Assembly (NCBI GenBank): GCA_949127735.1
Contig: CASBPX010000041.1
Span: forward strand, 1 to 45,413
Length of the DNA: 45,413 bases
Source: Candidatus Obscuribacterales bacterium
GTDB lineage: Bacteria; Cyanobacteriota; Vampirovibrionia; Obscuribacterales; Obscuribacteraceae
Reading direction: 5' to 3'
Positions 1-8,043 of this stretch are shown here, piece by piece. A model generated the notes under the pieces. That model worked only from the letters and a program-made list of their open reading frames with translations, was not told the DNA's origin and ran no database searches. A program made the position numbers and the translations under genes. Each line of letters begins with the position of its first letter. Within the stretch, counting starts at the first letter, position 1.

Positions 1-22
1 CCTGGATGGATATCCATCCAGG
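1..22. repeat. Dispersed intergenic palindrome, copy 1
   Basis: This is a perfect 22-bp palindrome centred on GATATC with arms CCTGGATG. It belongs to a family of six intergenic copies in this window, with core TGGATNGATATCNATCCA. It lies about 170 bp downstream of the rnhB stop codon, and the window edge hides its left flank. Its function is unknown; it could be a terminator-like RNA hairpin, a protein-binding site or a small mobile palindrome. Confidence 0.75.
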
Positions 23-192
23 TTTTAAATTAACTGCATCGCCAACAACCTAAACTGAGCCAGAACCCTCAAGAGAGCTACATCAAAGCCCTTTGAGTTT
101 CAATTAAAAGTAGCAAAATTCACTTTAAAAACTGTGCAAATCTAGAACAGTTTTTGCTCACAAATCCAGCAATTTAGAACGAAAAATCTAAG

Positions 193-1050
193 CTATTTCG
201 CGCTTAATTCCAATTGGCTTTCTGAACTATCTTCGTCCAGTTCAAGGTCATCCTTTAAGCCACTTTGCGGGTCTTTACAGGGGCCGAAGCTAAGGCGATG
301 CCACTGAGTTAATCCGTGTTCAGCAATCGCCTGGCGATGAACTTTTGAACCATAGCCTTTATTGCTATGCCAATTGTAGTGAGGATAACTTTCTGACAAA
401 TTGCGCATGAACGAATCGCGATAGACTTTCGCGATTACTGAAGCAGCCGCTATGGAGGCAGAATGACTGTCACCCTGGATTACTGTAATTTGCTCAAGTT
501 CTATGTGTTTGATACGTTGATTTCCATCAACCAGCAAAAGCAATTGCTCACGTCCAAACGACAATTGAAGAAAAAGATTGTCTAGAGCTCGCCGCATGGC
601 CAGCAAGCTTGCTTGCAAAATATTGATCTGATCGATTTCTTCCGGCGAGGCTTCGCCGAGTGCGTAGTGGCAAGTTGCACGTAGCACTGCTGCAAGTTCT
701 TCACGTATTTCTGCTTTTAGAGCTTTCGAATCGTCGAGATTCGCCAGTTCTTGAGCCAATTTAGACTTTTTGTCGATTTGCGGCAGCATTACTGCTGCAG
801 CTACCACCGGCCCAGACAGACAGCCGCGGCCAACTTCGTCGATGCCAATAATGCCTGACGAGGAGCCCTTAAATAACTGAGTCTGGTGATCTTGCATGGC
901 CAGCAGACGACTGCTCAAATTTTTATTAGCTGCCTGACCTGTTTTTCCCAGAAGAGCTTGATTTGCTTTTTGCGCTTTATTTAAAAGTTTCGTATCGAAG
1001 GCTAGAAGCTTGTGTAAGGTCGGCTTTGCTGGAGCTTCTACTTTTGCCAT
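193..1050 (-). CDS. rnhB: Ribonuclease HII
   Basis: The enzyme cuts the RNA strand of RNA-DNA hybrids and removes single ribonucleotides misincorporated into DNA. The DEVGRG motif is at residues 71-76. The acidic active site is visible as D71 and E72, D175 (in VDGN) and D194 (in QGDS), and the SASIAAASVIAKVYRD block follows. The C-terminal part has the usual SNKGYGSKVH and HRLSF signatures. About 65 residues precede the catalytic domain, more than in typical RNase HII, and are rich in Lys, Ala and Leu. A start at Met52 would remove most of this extension, but the ATG at 1050 has a GGGG/AGGA purine stretch upstream. It is the last gene of an apparent rplS-rbgA-rnhB operon, 17 bp after rbgA. 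Confidence 0.95.
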   Translation of the reverse strand: MAKVEAPAKPTLHKLLAFDTKLLNKAQKANQALLGKTGQAANKNLSSRLLAMQDHQTQLFKGSSSGIIGIDEVGRGCLSGPVVAAAVMLPQIDKKSKLAQELANLDDSKALKAEIREELAAVLRATCHYALGEASPEEIDQINILQASLLAMRRALDNLFLQLSFGREQLLLLVDGNQRIKHIELEQITVIQGDSHSASIAAASVIAKVYRDSFMRNLSESYPHYNWHSNKGYGSKVHRQAIAEHGLTQWHRLSFGPCKDPQSGLKDDLELDEDSSESQLELSAK

Positions 1051-1067
1051 TCCTGCCCCGCACTTCG

Positions 1068-2120
1068 CTAAACAGTGAGATTATCGAAGGTTACTTCGCC
1101 TAATTTTCCTGCACGTAAATCGCGCAAAAAGATGGTTGCCGCTCGATAATGGTCTAGCCTGCCACCATTACCTAAATAGTGCTTCTTCTCAGCAATGTAG
1201 TCAAGCCCGTCTTCAATACCAGACAGGCCCGGCAAATATGCTTCGAGCATACCCGAGTAGTACTTTTTCATTAACATCAAACCGAATTTAGCTATTTCAA
1301 CATTGTCATAGCCGTCAGCAGGCAGCAGATTGAGCAGAGCGAGCCTGTGTCTCTCTTCAGTTGAAAATAAATTGGCAGGCAAGATGCCTGGGGTATCAAG
1401 CATTTCCAGTTGTGGGTGCACACGAATCCATTGTGTACCCCTGGTAACTCCAGGAGAGTCGCCGGTCTTGGCCTTTTTGCGTCCGACGAACCAGTTGATC
1501 AAAGATGATTTGCCCACGTTTGGAATGCCAACAACGCAAGCGCGCATGGGTCGCTCGAGCAATCCTTTCTTGGCAAGTGCCGCTCTTTTTTCTGCGGTGA
1601 CTGCCAGGGCCGCCTCAATAAAAGTATTCTTGTGGGCCATTGATTTCAAATCTAAAATCAGCAACTTCTCCGGCGGCCCATTTTGAGGCTTCTCGCCCGC
1701 AGACTTAACGTAGAGACGGAGCTTAGCCGAGTCGGCCAAATCAGCTTTAGAAAAAATCAGCACTCTCGGCTTATTGCCAAAAATTTCTTCCGATGCAGGA
1801 TGTCTTGTGGTTTCAGGCAAGCGGCCATCGAGCACCTCAATGACGAGATCTACCCACTTGACGATCTCAGTTAGCCTTTGAAAGGGCGTGTTGGCTGGTT
1901 TTGGCTTGTTGCGTACAGCTTTTGCAGCACCTGGAGCATTGCCTGCACTGCTGGCATACTTAGCCGGAAGCCTCCCAGCACCCGCTGTGCGGGCCGATTG
2001 AGCGGCTTTAGCAATGGCATCTGAACCTTTGTTGCTGTTTTTCTTTGCAGCAGACTGCCCGGCAGCAAACTTGCTTGTTGGCGCTTTGCTGAATTTGGAC
2101 GAGGTCTTTTTAATGCTCAC
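1068..2120 (-). CDS. rbgA: Ribosome biogenesis GTPase, RbgA/YlqF family
   Basis: This is a circularly permuted GTPase that in other bacteria helps late assembly of the 50S subunit. The motifs come in permuted order: the G4-like SKAD at 124-127, then the P-loop GIPNVGKSS at 198-206, the G2 region SPGVTRGTQW, and the G3 motif DTPG at 242-245. The first 75 residues are a low-complexity Lys/Ala/Ser tail not found in Bacillus YlqF and probably disordered; it may contact rRNA, which is inference. The gene sits between rplS and rnhB on the same strand with short gaps. The RbgA-RNase HII neighbourhood is common in bacteria and supports the assignment. YjeQ/RsgA is less likely because the C-terminal zinc-binding signature is missing. 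Confidence 0.92.
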   Translation of the reverse strand: MSIKKTSSKFSKAPTSKFAAGQSAAKKNSNKGSDAIAKAAQSARTAGAGRLPAKYASSAGNAPGAAKAVRNKPKPANTPFQRLTEIVKWVDLVIEVLDGRLPETTRHPASEEIFGNKPRVLIFSKADLADSAKLRLYVKSAGEKPQNGPPEKLLILDLKSMAHKNTFIEAALAVTAEKRAALAKKGLLERPMRACVVGIPNVGKSSLINWFVGRKKAKTGDSPGVTRGTQWIRVHPQLEMLDTPGILPANLFSTEERHRLALLNLLPADGYDNVEIAKFGLMLMKKYYSGMLEAYLPGLSGIEDGLDYIAEKKHYLGNGGRLDHYRAATIFLRDLRAGKLGEVTFDNLTV

Positions 2121-2139
2121 GCAATTCTAAAAGAGCAAT

Positions 2140-2634
2140 CTAGCTTTCGGCTGGAGCAGCGGCTTCAGCAGAAGGAGCAGATGTTGCACTGGCAGTTGTA
2201 GCAGGTTTTTCAGCAGGCGCCGAAGCAGGTACCGAATTTGGAGCTGCAGCTGGAGCATTGGCACTGATATTTGCGGTAATTTTCTTACCACCAAGCTTCT
2301 CTTTAATACGAGTAGCTTTACCAGTACGTTGTCTCAAGTAATAAAGCTTGGCGCGACGAACGTCACCACGACGAAGAACTGTGATTTTTTCTACACGCGG
2401 GCTGTGAACGAGGAATACTCTCTCGATACCGATGCCCTGGAAGACACGACGGACGGTGAAGGTTTCGCCGACTCCGTGGCCTGTGTGTTTAATCACAACG
2501 CCTTCGTAACCTTGAGTGCGCTCTTTGCCGCCCTCCTTGATTTTTACAAAAACTTTGACAGTGTCCCCGACATCAAACTTTGGCAAGTTGGTCTTGAGGA
2601 GGGGGGCTTCGATCTCTTTAATAATGCTATTCAT
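2140..2634 (-). CDS. rplS: 50S ribosomal protein L19
   Basis: This is a structural protein of the large subunit near the subunit interface. Residues 1-119 match the L19 core: [24 protein letters not shown], the [20 protein letters not shown] block, and [14 protein letters not shown]. The remaining 45 residues are an Ala/Pro/Ser/Glu-rich tail, making the protein about 40% longer than a typical L19. The ATG at 2634 has a purine-rich GAGCC context but no strong Shine-Dalgarno sequence. It is the first gene of the apparent rplS-rbgA-rnhB operon. On the coding strand upstream, a TACAAT sequence near 2680 could serve as a -10 element, but I see no convincing -35. Confidence 0.95.
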   Translation of the reverse strand: MNSIIKEIEAPLLKTNLPKFDVGDTVKVFVKIKEGGKERTQGYEGVVIKHTGHGVGETFTVRRVFQGIGIERVFLVHSPRVEKITVLRRGDVRRAKLYYLRQRTGKATRIKEKLGGKKITANISANAPAAAPNSVPASAPAEKPATTASATSAPSAEAAAPAES

Positions 2635-2785
2635 GGCTCACTAATTGGTTCTTCAAGATATTCTAGACAAGCGGTCTGCGATTGTAACACCACCACCTGC
2701 AACCGTGGGGCTTCGGCTAACAAGCGTTAAGCGAGATTGGAGATCTTTCATCTTCAACTTAAACGGTCAGTTACCAAGCAGTTGC

Positions 2786-3322
2786 CTAATCCGGCGGGGT
2801 TTTCGCACCACCTGCGGTGGCAGAAGCAACGATAGGCACTTCTTCAGAATCAAGTAGTTGATTGACCTTAATTTGGCTACTGCGCAGTAAATTGAGCTCA
2901 GCAATAAAGTCCTCAATAGAACGAAACTGGCGATAGACCGAGGCAAATCTCACATAGGCCACCTGGTCGAGCCCGCTGAGCAAACGCAATCCTAATTCAC
3001 CGAGCAGCGATGCCGGCACTTCTCTGCGCCCTGATGCCAGAAGTTCGCTTTCCACAGAGTCGACCAGATCGTCGATTTGTTCAGCAGTTACTGTGGTTTT
3101 AGAACAAGCGCGACTGATACCCGCCCTGAGCTTATCTCTTGTGTAAGGCTCACGTATGCCGGATCGCTTAATCACTAGAAATTGAACTGTCTCAAGCTTT
3201 TCATAAGTAGTAAAGCGCTTGCCGCAGCCTTCACATTCGCGCCGACGTCTGACCGAATTCTCAGTAGTTAAACGAGATTCAAGCACTCTGCTTTCGCGGT
3301 GGTTACAGAACGGACAGAACAT
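2786..3322 (-). CDS. nrdR: Transcriptional repressor NrdR
   Basis: NrdR represses ribonucleotide reductase genes by sensing ATP/dATP. The N-terminal zinc ribbon is clear: CPFC at 3-6 and CEGC at 30-33, with the RRRRECEGCGKRFTTYE signature. An ATP-cone domain follows, starting VIKRSGIREPYTRDKL and containing VDSVESEL. The family is usually 150-160 residues; this protein has 178, the excess being a C-terminal Ala/Gly/Thr-rich tail. It is divergent from the J-domain gene, with 66 bp between the starts. No nrd gene and no obvious paired NrdR boxes lie in this window, so its targets are elsewhere. Confidence 0.95.
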   Translation of the reverse strand: MFCPFCNHRESRVLESRLTTENSVRRRRECEGCGKRFTTYEKLETVQFLVIKRSGIREPYTRDKLRAGISRACSKTTVTAEQIDDLVDSVESELLASGRREVPASLLGELGLRLLSGLDQVAYVRFASVYRQFRSIEDFIAELNLLRSSQIKVNQLLDSEEVPIVASATAGGAKTPPD

Positions 3323-3388
3323 TCATCAATTATAGACGGGCCTCCCTAGTAAATTTGCTTATATAAGCAGTTCGGGCATAATTACTTT

Positions 3389-4081
3389 ATGGCCCTAAGG
3401 AAAATCAACCACTACGAAATTCTTGGTCTAGCGCCCGATGTAAGCGCGGCCGAAATAAAGCGCGCTTATCGCAACCTGGTTAAGAATGTCCATCCGGACC
3501 TCTCTTTAAGCAAAAAGCCCGACACTCAGGTAGTGACTGAGACAGAGCACATGATGTCCATTAATGAGGCCTACGAGACCTTAATGGATACCGATAAACG
3601 CGCCCACTACGACTCAGTTGTAATTCGCAGTCGGCCGCGTACGCAAATGCGCATGCCCGCGCACTTCCAAGATTCTCTTGACGAAGAGAAGGCAAGAGAA
3701 CGCTACCTTAAGCAGGTCTTTCTGCCATTGCGGCGGTCAATCGACTCTATTTTGTCGAAATACAAACAGCGGCTTAGCGCGCTGTCACAAGACATTTACG
3801 ATGACCAGCTATTGGAAGATTTTTCTTTATATGTAGAGGAAATTGAGCAAACCCTGCGCAAAGCAAGTGATGAATTCACGGCCAACCCGCCGCCACTTAC
3901 CTTGAAACCTTCCTTGCAATGGATGCGTCACTCCATTGCCCAGGCAGCTGATGGTTTGGAAGAGTTGCAATATTTCTGCCAGAATTACGATTATGACCAT
4001 CTGGCCATGGCAGACAATCTGTTCAAAATCGCACGCGAGCATCTGCGCAGCGCTCTGGAATCATCCAAATCAGTTGTGTGA
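3389..4081 (+). CDS. J-domain protein (DnaJ-like co-chaperone)
   Basis: Residues 7-75 are a J-domain with HYEILGLAPDVSAAEIKRAYR, the essential HPD tripeptide (VHPDLS), and the INEAYETLMD-KRAHYD end. This domain stimulates the ATPase of a DnaK/Hsp70 partner. There is no Gly/Phe region, zinc-finger region or C-terminal substrate domain, so it is not a canonical DnaJ. The rest, about residues 90-230, is acidic and predicted helical, with no family I recognise; it may recruit a specific client. It is divergent from nrdR and convergent with the transposase-derived gene, with 37 bp between the stop codons. Confidence 0.85.
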   Translation: MALRKINHYEILGLAPDVSAAEIKRAYRNLVKNVHPDLSLSKKPDTQVVTETEHMMSINEAYETLMDTDKRAHYDSVVIRSRPRTQMRMPAHFQDSLDEEKARERYLKQVFLPLRRSIDSILSKYKQRLSALSQDIYDDQLLEDFSLYVEEIEQTLRKASDEFTANPPPLTLKPSLQWMRHSIAQAADGLEELQYFCQNYDYDHLAMADNLFKIAREHLRSALESSKSVV

Positions 4082-4118
4082 TTCAAACGCTATCAGTAGC
4101 GTTCATGCGAAGAAACTT

Positions 4119-5177
4119 TTATATTGAAACTAATGGCAGTTTCAAACGATTCGAAGAAACAAAGTTCCGCAGGTCCTGATGGCCCAGCGGAGCATGATCA
4201 AGATATAAATTGAACAGATCGTTTTTATGCCAGCGACTTTTATCAACGCAATACCAAAACTGAGCCAAATACAGTTGCATGCACTTTCTTGAAACACCTT
4301 TCGAAGTCAATTTTATAAAAGTATGAAAAGCGTTGAGTAAGACCTCGAGCATCGCAAAATCATTCGGTGATGATGTTAACGGCCCTGATTTTTCGCGCAA
4401 AGTGATACGGGTATAACGTCCACCAGGCAATTCTTCAATTAAATTGTCGAGATGCAAAATCACTAGTGAACTGCCGACGATACCGGCCGGTAAGCCAGTT
4501 AGAATACAAAGATCATCTGCCGAGCGGGACACGTTCGATAGTGCAGCGAAGACTTGTTTTTGAGCATCACTAAGATCGGGGGCGAAGCCATCGACGTCTA
4601 CGTTCTCTGTAAAATCAGTTTCGCTATTTCCAGCATTTTTGCAGGCTTCTGACTGCGAAACTTCATTGTCAATTTCTTCTTGCTCTGCAATCGGCGGTCG
4701 CCGTGCTGGTGTTTCACAACTTCTGCGATAAATCAAAGATGCTACTTCTTGACCCGTTAGTTCGAGCGCAGAATCCGGCATAGTTTCATTTAGGATTATC
4801 GCCTGATTTAAAACTATGCTTCGTGCGGTTCCACTTCCAACTTTAAATAGCTGTGATACTTTCGAGGCAGTTAAAATCAGATTACGCTCGGCGAAATAGA
4901 TTACCCCCAGTCTAGCGCGCAATCGGCCTGCCCCCTCATAAGCAGTACCGGCAGTAAAATATGTTTTGGCTTTACAGGTCATACATATAAATACTCGGCT
5001 GCCTTTACTGCGTTGAACCTTCATACAGCCGCACTGACATCTAATCCGCTTTTGTTGTTTTAGTTTTTTGAAAATAAGATCAGAGGCGTCGCCGTCAGTC
5101 CTTACCCTGCGGCTAAACGCTCTATATGTCTTCTTAATCGCAATATCCAGCGCTACTTCTGCTTCTGACTTGGCCAT
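4119..5177 (-). CDS. Domesticated IS1595-like transposase relative with DprA-type winged helix
   Basis: The 352-residue protein is a mosaic. Residues 45-80 resemble the zinc ribbon of IS1595/ISXO2 transposases, with Cys47, Cys49, Cys65 and Cys68 followed by K-YFTAGTAYEG. Residues 85-125 continue with the helix-turn-helix normally found there. The tail at about 278-330, containing GVSRKCMQLYLAQFWYCVDK, resembles the C-terminal end of the same transposases. The DDE catalytic core that should lie between is absent. In its place are an acidic linker (150-200) and residues 200-257, which match the C-terminal winged helix of DprA (LSDAQKQVFAAL, LTGLPAGIV, LPGGRYTR). I infer a non-catalytic DNA-binding protein. 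The start is supported by a strong GGGAGG seven bases before the ATG. No terminal inverted repeats flank it, so it is not an intact insertion sequence. Family assignments are from memory of the motifs. Confidence 0.65.
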   Translation of the reverse strand: MAKSEAEVALDIAIKKTYRAFSRRVRTDGDASDLIFKKLKQQKRIRCQCGCMKVQRSKGSRVFICMTCKAKTYFTAGTAYEGAGRLRARLGVIYFAERNLILTASKVSQLFKVGSGTARSIVLNQAIILNETMPDSALELTGQEVASLIYRRSCETPARRPPIAEQEEIDNEVSQSEACKNAGNSETDFTENVDVDGFAPDLSDAQKQVFAALSNVSRSADDLCILTGLPAGIVGSSLVILHLDNLIEELPGGRYTRITLREKSGPLTSSPNDFAMLEVLLNAFHTFIKLTSKGVSRKCMQLYLAQFWYCVDKSRWHKNDLFNLYLDHAPLGHQDLRNFVSSNRLKLPLVSI

Positions 5178-5334
5178 GACTTTCCTCCCGTCTTATTATG
5201 TTCAACGTAAAATCGAACGGGAAAGTTCAAACGAAATGAAAGATATTATTGAAAATGGCTGCTTTTAGACTATTAATAGTGAAATAAGGTTTGGCACCAT
5301 ACTCGGTGCTAAATTTAGCTAAACATGGAGGGTG

Positions 5335-5390
5335 GAAGTCTTAAATCGGTAGACCTGGATGGATATCCATCCAAGTTTAAGACAGACTTC
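5335..5390. repeat. Dispersed palindrome, copy 2, inside a larger inverted repeat
   Basis: The core at 5354-5375 is the same GATATC-centred palindrome as copy 1, with one altered outer base. It is flanked by a second inverted repeat: GAAGTCTTAAA at 5335-5345 faces TTTAAGAC at 5376-5383 and AGACTTC at 5384-5390. It lies about 80 bp downstream of the rimO stop codon and about 160 bp upstream of the start of the transposase-like gene. Confidence 0.75.
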
Positions 5391-5393
5391 TAG

Positions 5394-5421
5394 ACCAGGC
5401 CTCCCGCGCGGCACCAGGCCT
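5394..5421. repeat. Short direct repeat ACCAGGCCT
   Basis: Two copies of ACCAGGCCT, at 5394-5402 and 5413-5421, are separated by a GC-rich spacer. They lie between palindrome copy 2 and the rimO stop. The significance is unknown and this may be chance. Confidence 0.4.
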
Positions 5422-5471
5422 AATCAACAACCCAAAAACTGAACCATTTAATGAATGTTTAGTACCAATTT

Positions 5472-6881
5472 TTACTTAGAAATGGCTACTGCCGTTACCA
5501 ATTCTTTAACCGAAGCAGATGCAACCGCTGCCTCAGTTATCGGAACGCCTATTGTGTCACTACAAACAACACCAATTAGATCGTAGGGTTTGGCTTCTTC
5601 GATAAGCACCATATTTACTTCTGCCATGTAGACAGGTGCATCTTCCGAGGCACGCACATAGACTTGATTATCTATACCTGGAGCATCCCAAGGGCTGCGG
5701 CCGATGTAGAGATTCTTGCTTTCGTCATAGCTTTCAATTAAAACTGGTATCACGTGACCAATCATGGCTTTGTTGGAAGCGAAAGCAATATCATGCTGCA
5801 AACGCATAATACGGTTGCGTCTAGCCTTTTTAACTTTTTCAGTAATCTGATTATCCATATTACCGGAAGGAACTTCGGTTTGTTTCGAATAGGTGAATAC
5901 GCCTAGCCTGTCGAAGCGATATTTCTCGATAAATTGCACAAGATGCTCAAACTGCTCGTCAGTTTCGCCAGGGAAACCGACAATAAATGTGGAGCGAATT
6001 TTTACCTCAGGCAAGACTTCGCGAATCAAGTCCATAACTTTTTCAGGATTTCGTGGTCTTGCCATGGCCGAAAGAACGGCAGGGTGTGAGTGCTGCAGCG
6101 GAATGTCCACATACTTTACGACTTTGGGCAAACGGCCAATGGTTTCAAGCAAAGCGCGATTAGTCTCGGTGGGATAGCAATACATAATGCGAATCCAGTC
6201 CAGATCTTCAATTTCATGAAGTGCTTCAAGCAGCTCTGGCAGAGCCATTTTATTGTAAATATCAAGTCCATAATAGCTGGAATCTTGTGATACCAGAATG
6301 ATTTCTTTAACTCCGCCTTTCACCAAAATGCGGGCTTCTTTAACAAGCGACTCAATGGTGCGAGAGCGGAACTTGCCTCGCAGAATCGGAATGATACAGA
6401 AAGTACAGGCATGATCGCAGCCTTCAGCGATTTTCAAATATGCAGAAGCGCCAACACCTATGGCCATTCGCGGCAATACTTCGTCATCATAGTTGTTTGG
6501 CACATCGCTGACTTCCACCACTCTTAATGATGAGTCGCGAGCCACGGCTTTGATGACGTCAACGATCTTAGTAATATCACCAGTGCCTACTACTGCTCGC
6601 GCTTCTGGTATTTCCGTCAATAATTCTTCTTTAAAATGCTGGGCCAGACAGCCTGCAATGATTAACTCTTTGCCCTGGTCAGCTAATTCAACAAGGGTGC
6701 GCACCGACTCCTTGCGAGCATCTCCGATAAATGAGCAGGTATTGACCAGGCACATATCAGCATCGTCATTGTCGAAAGTGACTTCGAATCCGGCCTCGTT
6801 CAAAAGACCGAGCATCACTTCCGTGTCAGTGGCATTCTTGGGGCAGCCCAAAGAAACCACCCCTATTTTAGGGTTACGCAT
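5472..6881 (-). CDS. rimO: Ribosomal protein S12 methylthiotransferase
   Basis: This radical-SAM enzyme adds a methylthio group to an Asp of ribosomal protein S12. The N-terminal MTTase domain has SLGCPKN, the form typical of RimO rather than MiaB, and iron-sulfur ligands Cys13, Cys49 and Cys78. The radical-SAM cluster motif is Cys155-x3-Cys159-x2-Cys162 (AEGCDHACTFC). The central TIM-barrel motifs YCYPTETN, PLQHSHP and FIVGFPGETDEQF follow, and a C-terminal TRAM-like domain begins near residue 375. The length of 469 is slightly above normal because of an Ala/Val-rich tail. It is 60 bp downstream of rodZ on the same strand, an arrangement seen in many bacteria. Confidence 0.95.
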   Translation of the reverse strand: MRNPKIGVVSLGCPKNATDTEVMLGLLNEAGFEVTFDNDDADMCLVNTCSFIGDARKESVRTLVELADQGKELIIAGCLAQHFKEELLTEIPEARAVVGTGDITKIVDVIKAVARDSSLRVVEVSDVPNNYDDEVLPRMAIGVGASAYLKIAEGCDHACTFCIIPILRGKFRSRTIESLVKEARILVKGGVKEIILVSQDSSYYGLDIYNKMALPELLEALHEIEDLDWIRIMYCYPTETNRALLETIGRLPKVVKYVDIPLQHSHPAVLSAMARPRNPEKVMDLIREVLPEVKIRSTFIVGFPGETDEQFEHLVQFIEKYRFDRLGVFTYSKQTEVPSGNMDNQITEKVKKARRNRIMRLQHDIAFASNKAMIGHVIPVLIESYDESKNLYIGRSPWDAPGIDNQVYVRASEDAPVYMAEVNMVLIEEAKPYDLIGVVCSDTIGVPITEAAVASASVKELVTAVAISK

Positions 6882-6941
6882 TTCTCACTTTCTCCAGAGT
6901 CGCTAACGCTTGGCTCTCAACTGAAATATACGTTGAATTCC

Positions 6942-7997
6942 CTAATCGTTATCAAGACGACCCTCATTGTAGCGGTATGGCACATCTATGGATCTAGCAC
7001 CGCCTCCAGATGAGACACCTGGAATGTCGCGTGTGCCCTCATCAGATCGGCGAGAGCGCCGCCCCTGGCTGCCTGAGCCGTCAACTGTGGCTTTTTTCAC
7101 GGCTGGTTTCCACTTTACAGTTGTTACAGGCTTGGTCGTGCTGGCAGCTGTGGCAGCAGCAGCTTCGCCTGTCACGGTGCTAGCAACCGGCGCAAACACT
7201 CGTTCAGTGGTTTTGCCAGCCAGGCCGAACGATTCCGACTTGCCTTGATAATCAACAGTTAGACTACCGCCGTTGCCAGCGCGCACTCGCAGCCCTTGCG
7301 CATCTTGAAAGTCGCGGCGCTCTCCCATCTCTAAATAACCGGTATACAAGGATTGTCCGGAAGCCAGCGATTTGACTTCTAACCAGACATGCTGACTGGC
7401 CAATAAAGCGATTTTGTTATCTGTGTTAGGAGAAGTAGCTGTGCCATTAACCGGTTGACCGTTAACAGCAGCACCACTAACAGTGGCAGGAATTTGAGCG
7501 GCATTGTAGCGATCGGCAGAGCGTCCAAGTGCGAGGACACCTGGATCTTGCTGATTAGCCATCTGCGCTTGATACCACGCACCCAGGCCGCAGACAACAC
7601 CCAGAACGGCCACCAGCAATAAACTCGGATAGAAAAATGTTTTAGTAAAGCTTGGCGCCTCAGTTTCAACGCGTGCTTTCGAGACATAGACCACAGGCGC
7701 CACTGCTTGTTGCACACCACCGCCGCGGTTGAATAATCCGCGCCCCGTATCTGGTGCCGGTTGACCTGCGCGTTTATATTCGTCGGCCAGAGACTGTCCG
7801 TTTAAGCCCAGCATCTCACCGTAGCGTTTGATAAAACCAGCGACATAAACCGGCTCCGGCAGGTCATCAAACCTTCCACTCTCAAGAGCATCAATATGAT
7901 TTGTGGGAATTTTGGTGCGATCGTAAACCTGCCCTAGAGTCAGGTTCTGCGCCTCGCGAGTATTTTTTAGTTTCTGCCCAATCTGCTCAAGAGACAT
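6942..7997 (-). CDS. rodZ: RodZ-like cytoskeletal protein (HTH, one TM, DUF4115)
   Basis: RodZ links the MreB filament to the membrane and the wall-elongation complex. Residues 1-75 are a helix-turn-helix domain of the RodZ type (LKNTREAQNLTLGQVYDRTKIP, ALESGRFDDLPEPVYVAGFIKRYG). A single transmembrane helix lies near 122-142 (YPSLLLVAVLGVVCGLGAWY). The extracytoplasmic part has a DUF4115-like fold region (HVWLEVKSLASGQSLYTGYLEMGER). The last 70 residues are Ser/Gly/Arg-rich and probably disordered. It is on the same strand as rimO and separate from mreBCD, which lie 12 kb away. The ATG at 7997 is directly before the conserved SLEQIGQKLK start. Confidence 0.88.
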   Translation of the reverse strand: MSLEQIGQKLKNTREAQNLTLGQVYDRTKIPTNHIDALESGRFDDLPEPVYVAGFIKRYGEMLGLNGQSLADEYKRAGQPAPDTGRGLFNRGGGVQQAVAPVVYVSKARVETEAPSFTKTFFYPSLLLVAVLGVVCGLGAWYQAQMANQQDPGVLALGRSADRYNAAQIPATVSGAAVNGQPVNGTATSPNTDNKIALLASQHVWLEVKSLASGQSLYTGYLEMGERRDFQDAQGLRVRAGNGGSLTVDYQGKSESFGLAGKTTERVFAPVASTVTGEAAAATAASTTKPVTTVKWKPAVKKATVDGSGSQGRRSRRSDEGTRDIPGVSSGGGARSIDVPYRYNEGRLDND

Positions 7998-8043
7998 TTA
8001 GCGTATCCAGGTATTCTAGAAGTGTTTTCATTTGGTGCCAGCG

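Noticed and set aside
4119-5177. Active insertion sequence
   Set aside because: No DDE residues, no terminal inverted repeats and no target duplication are visible around the gene.
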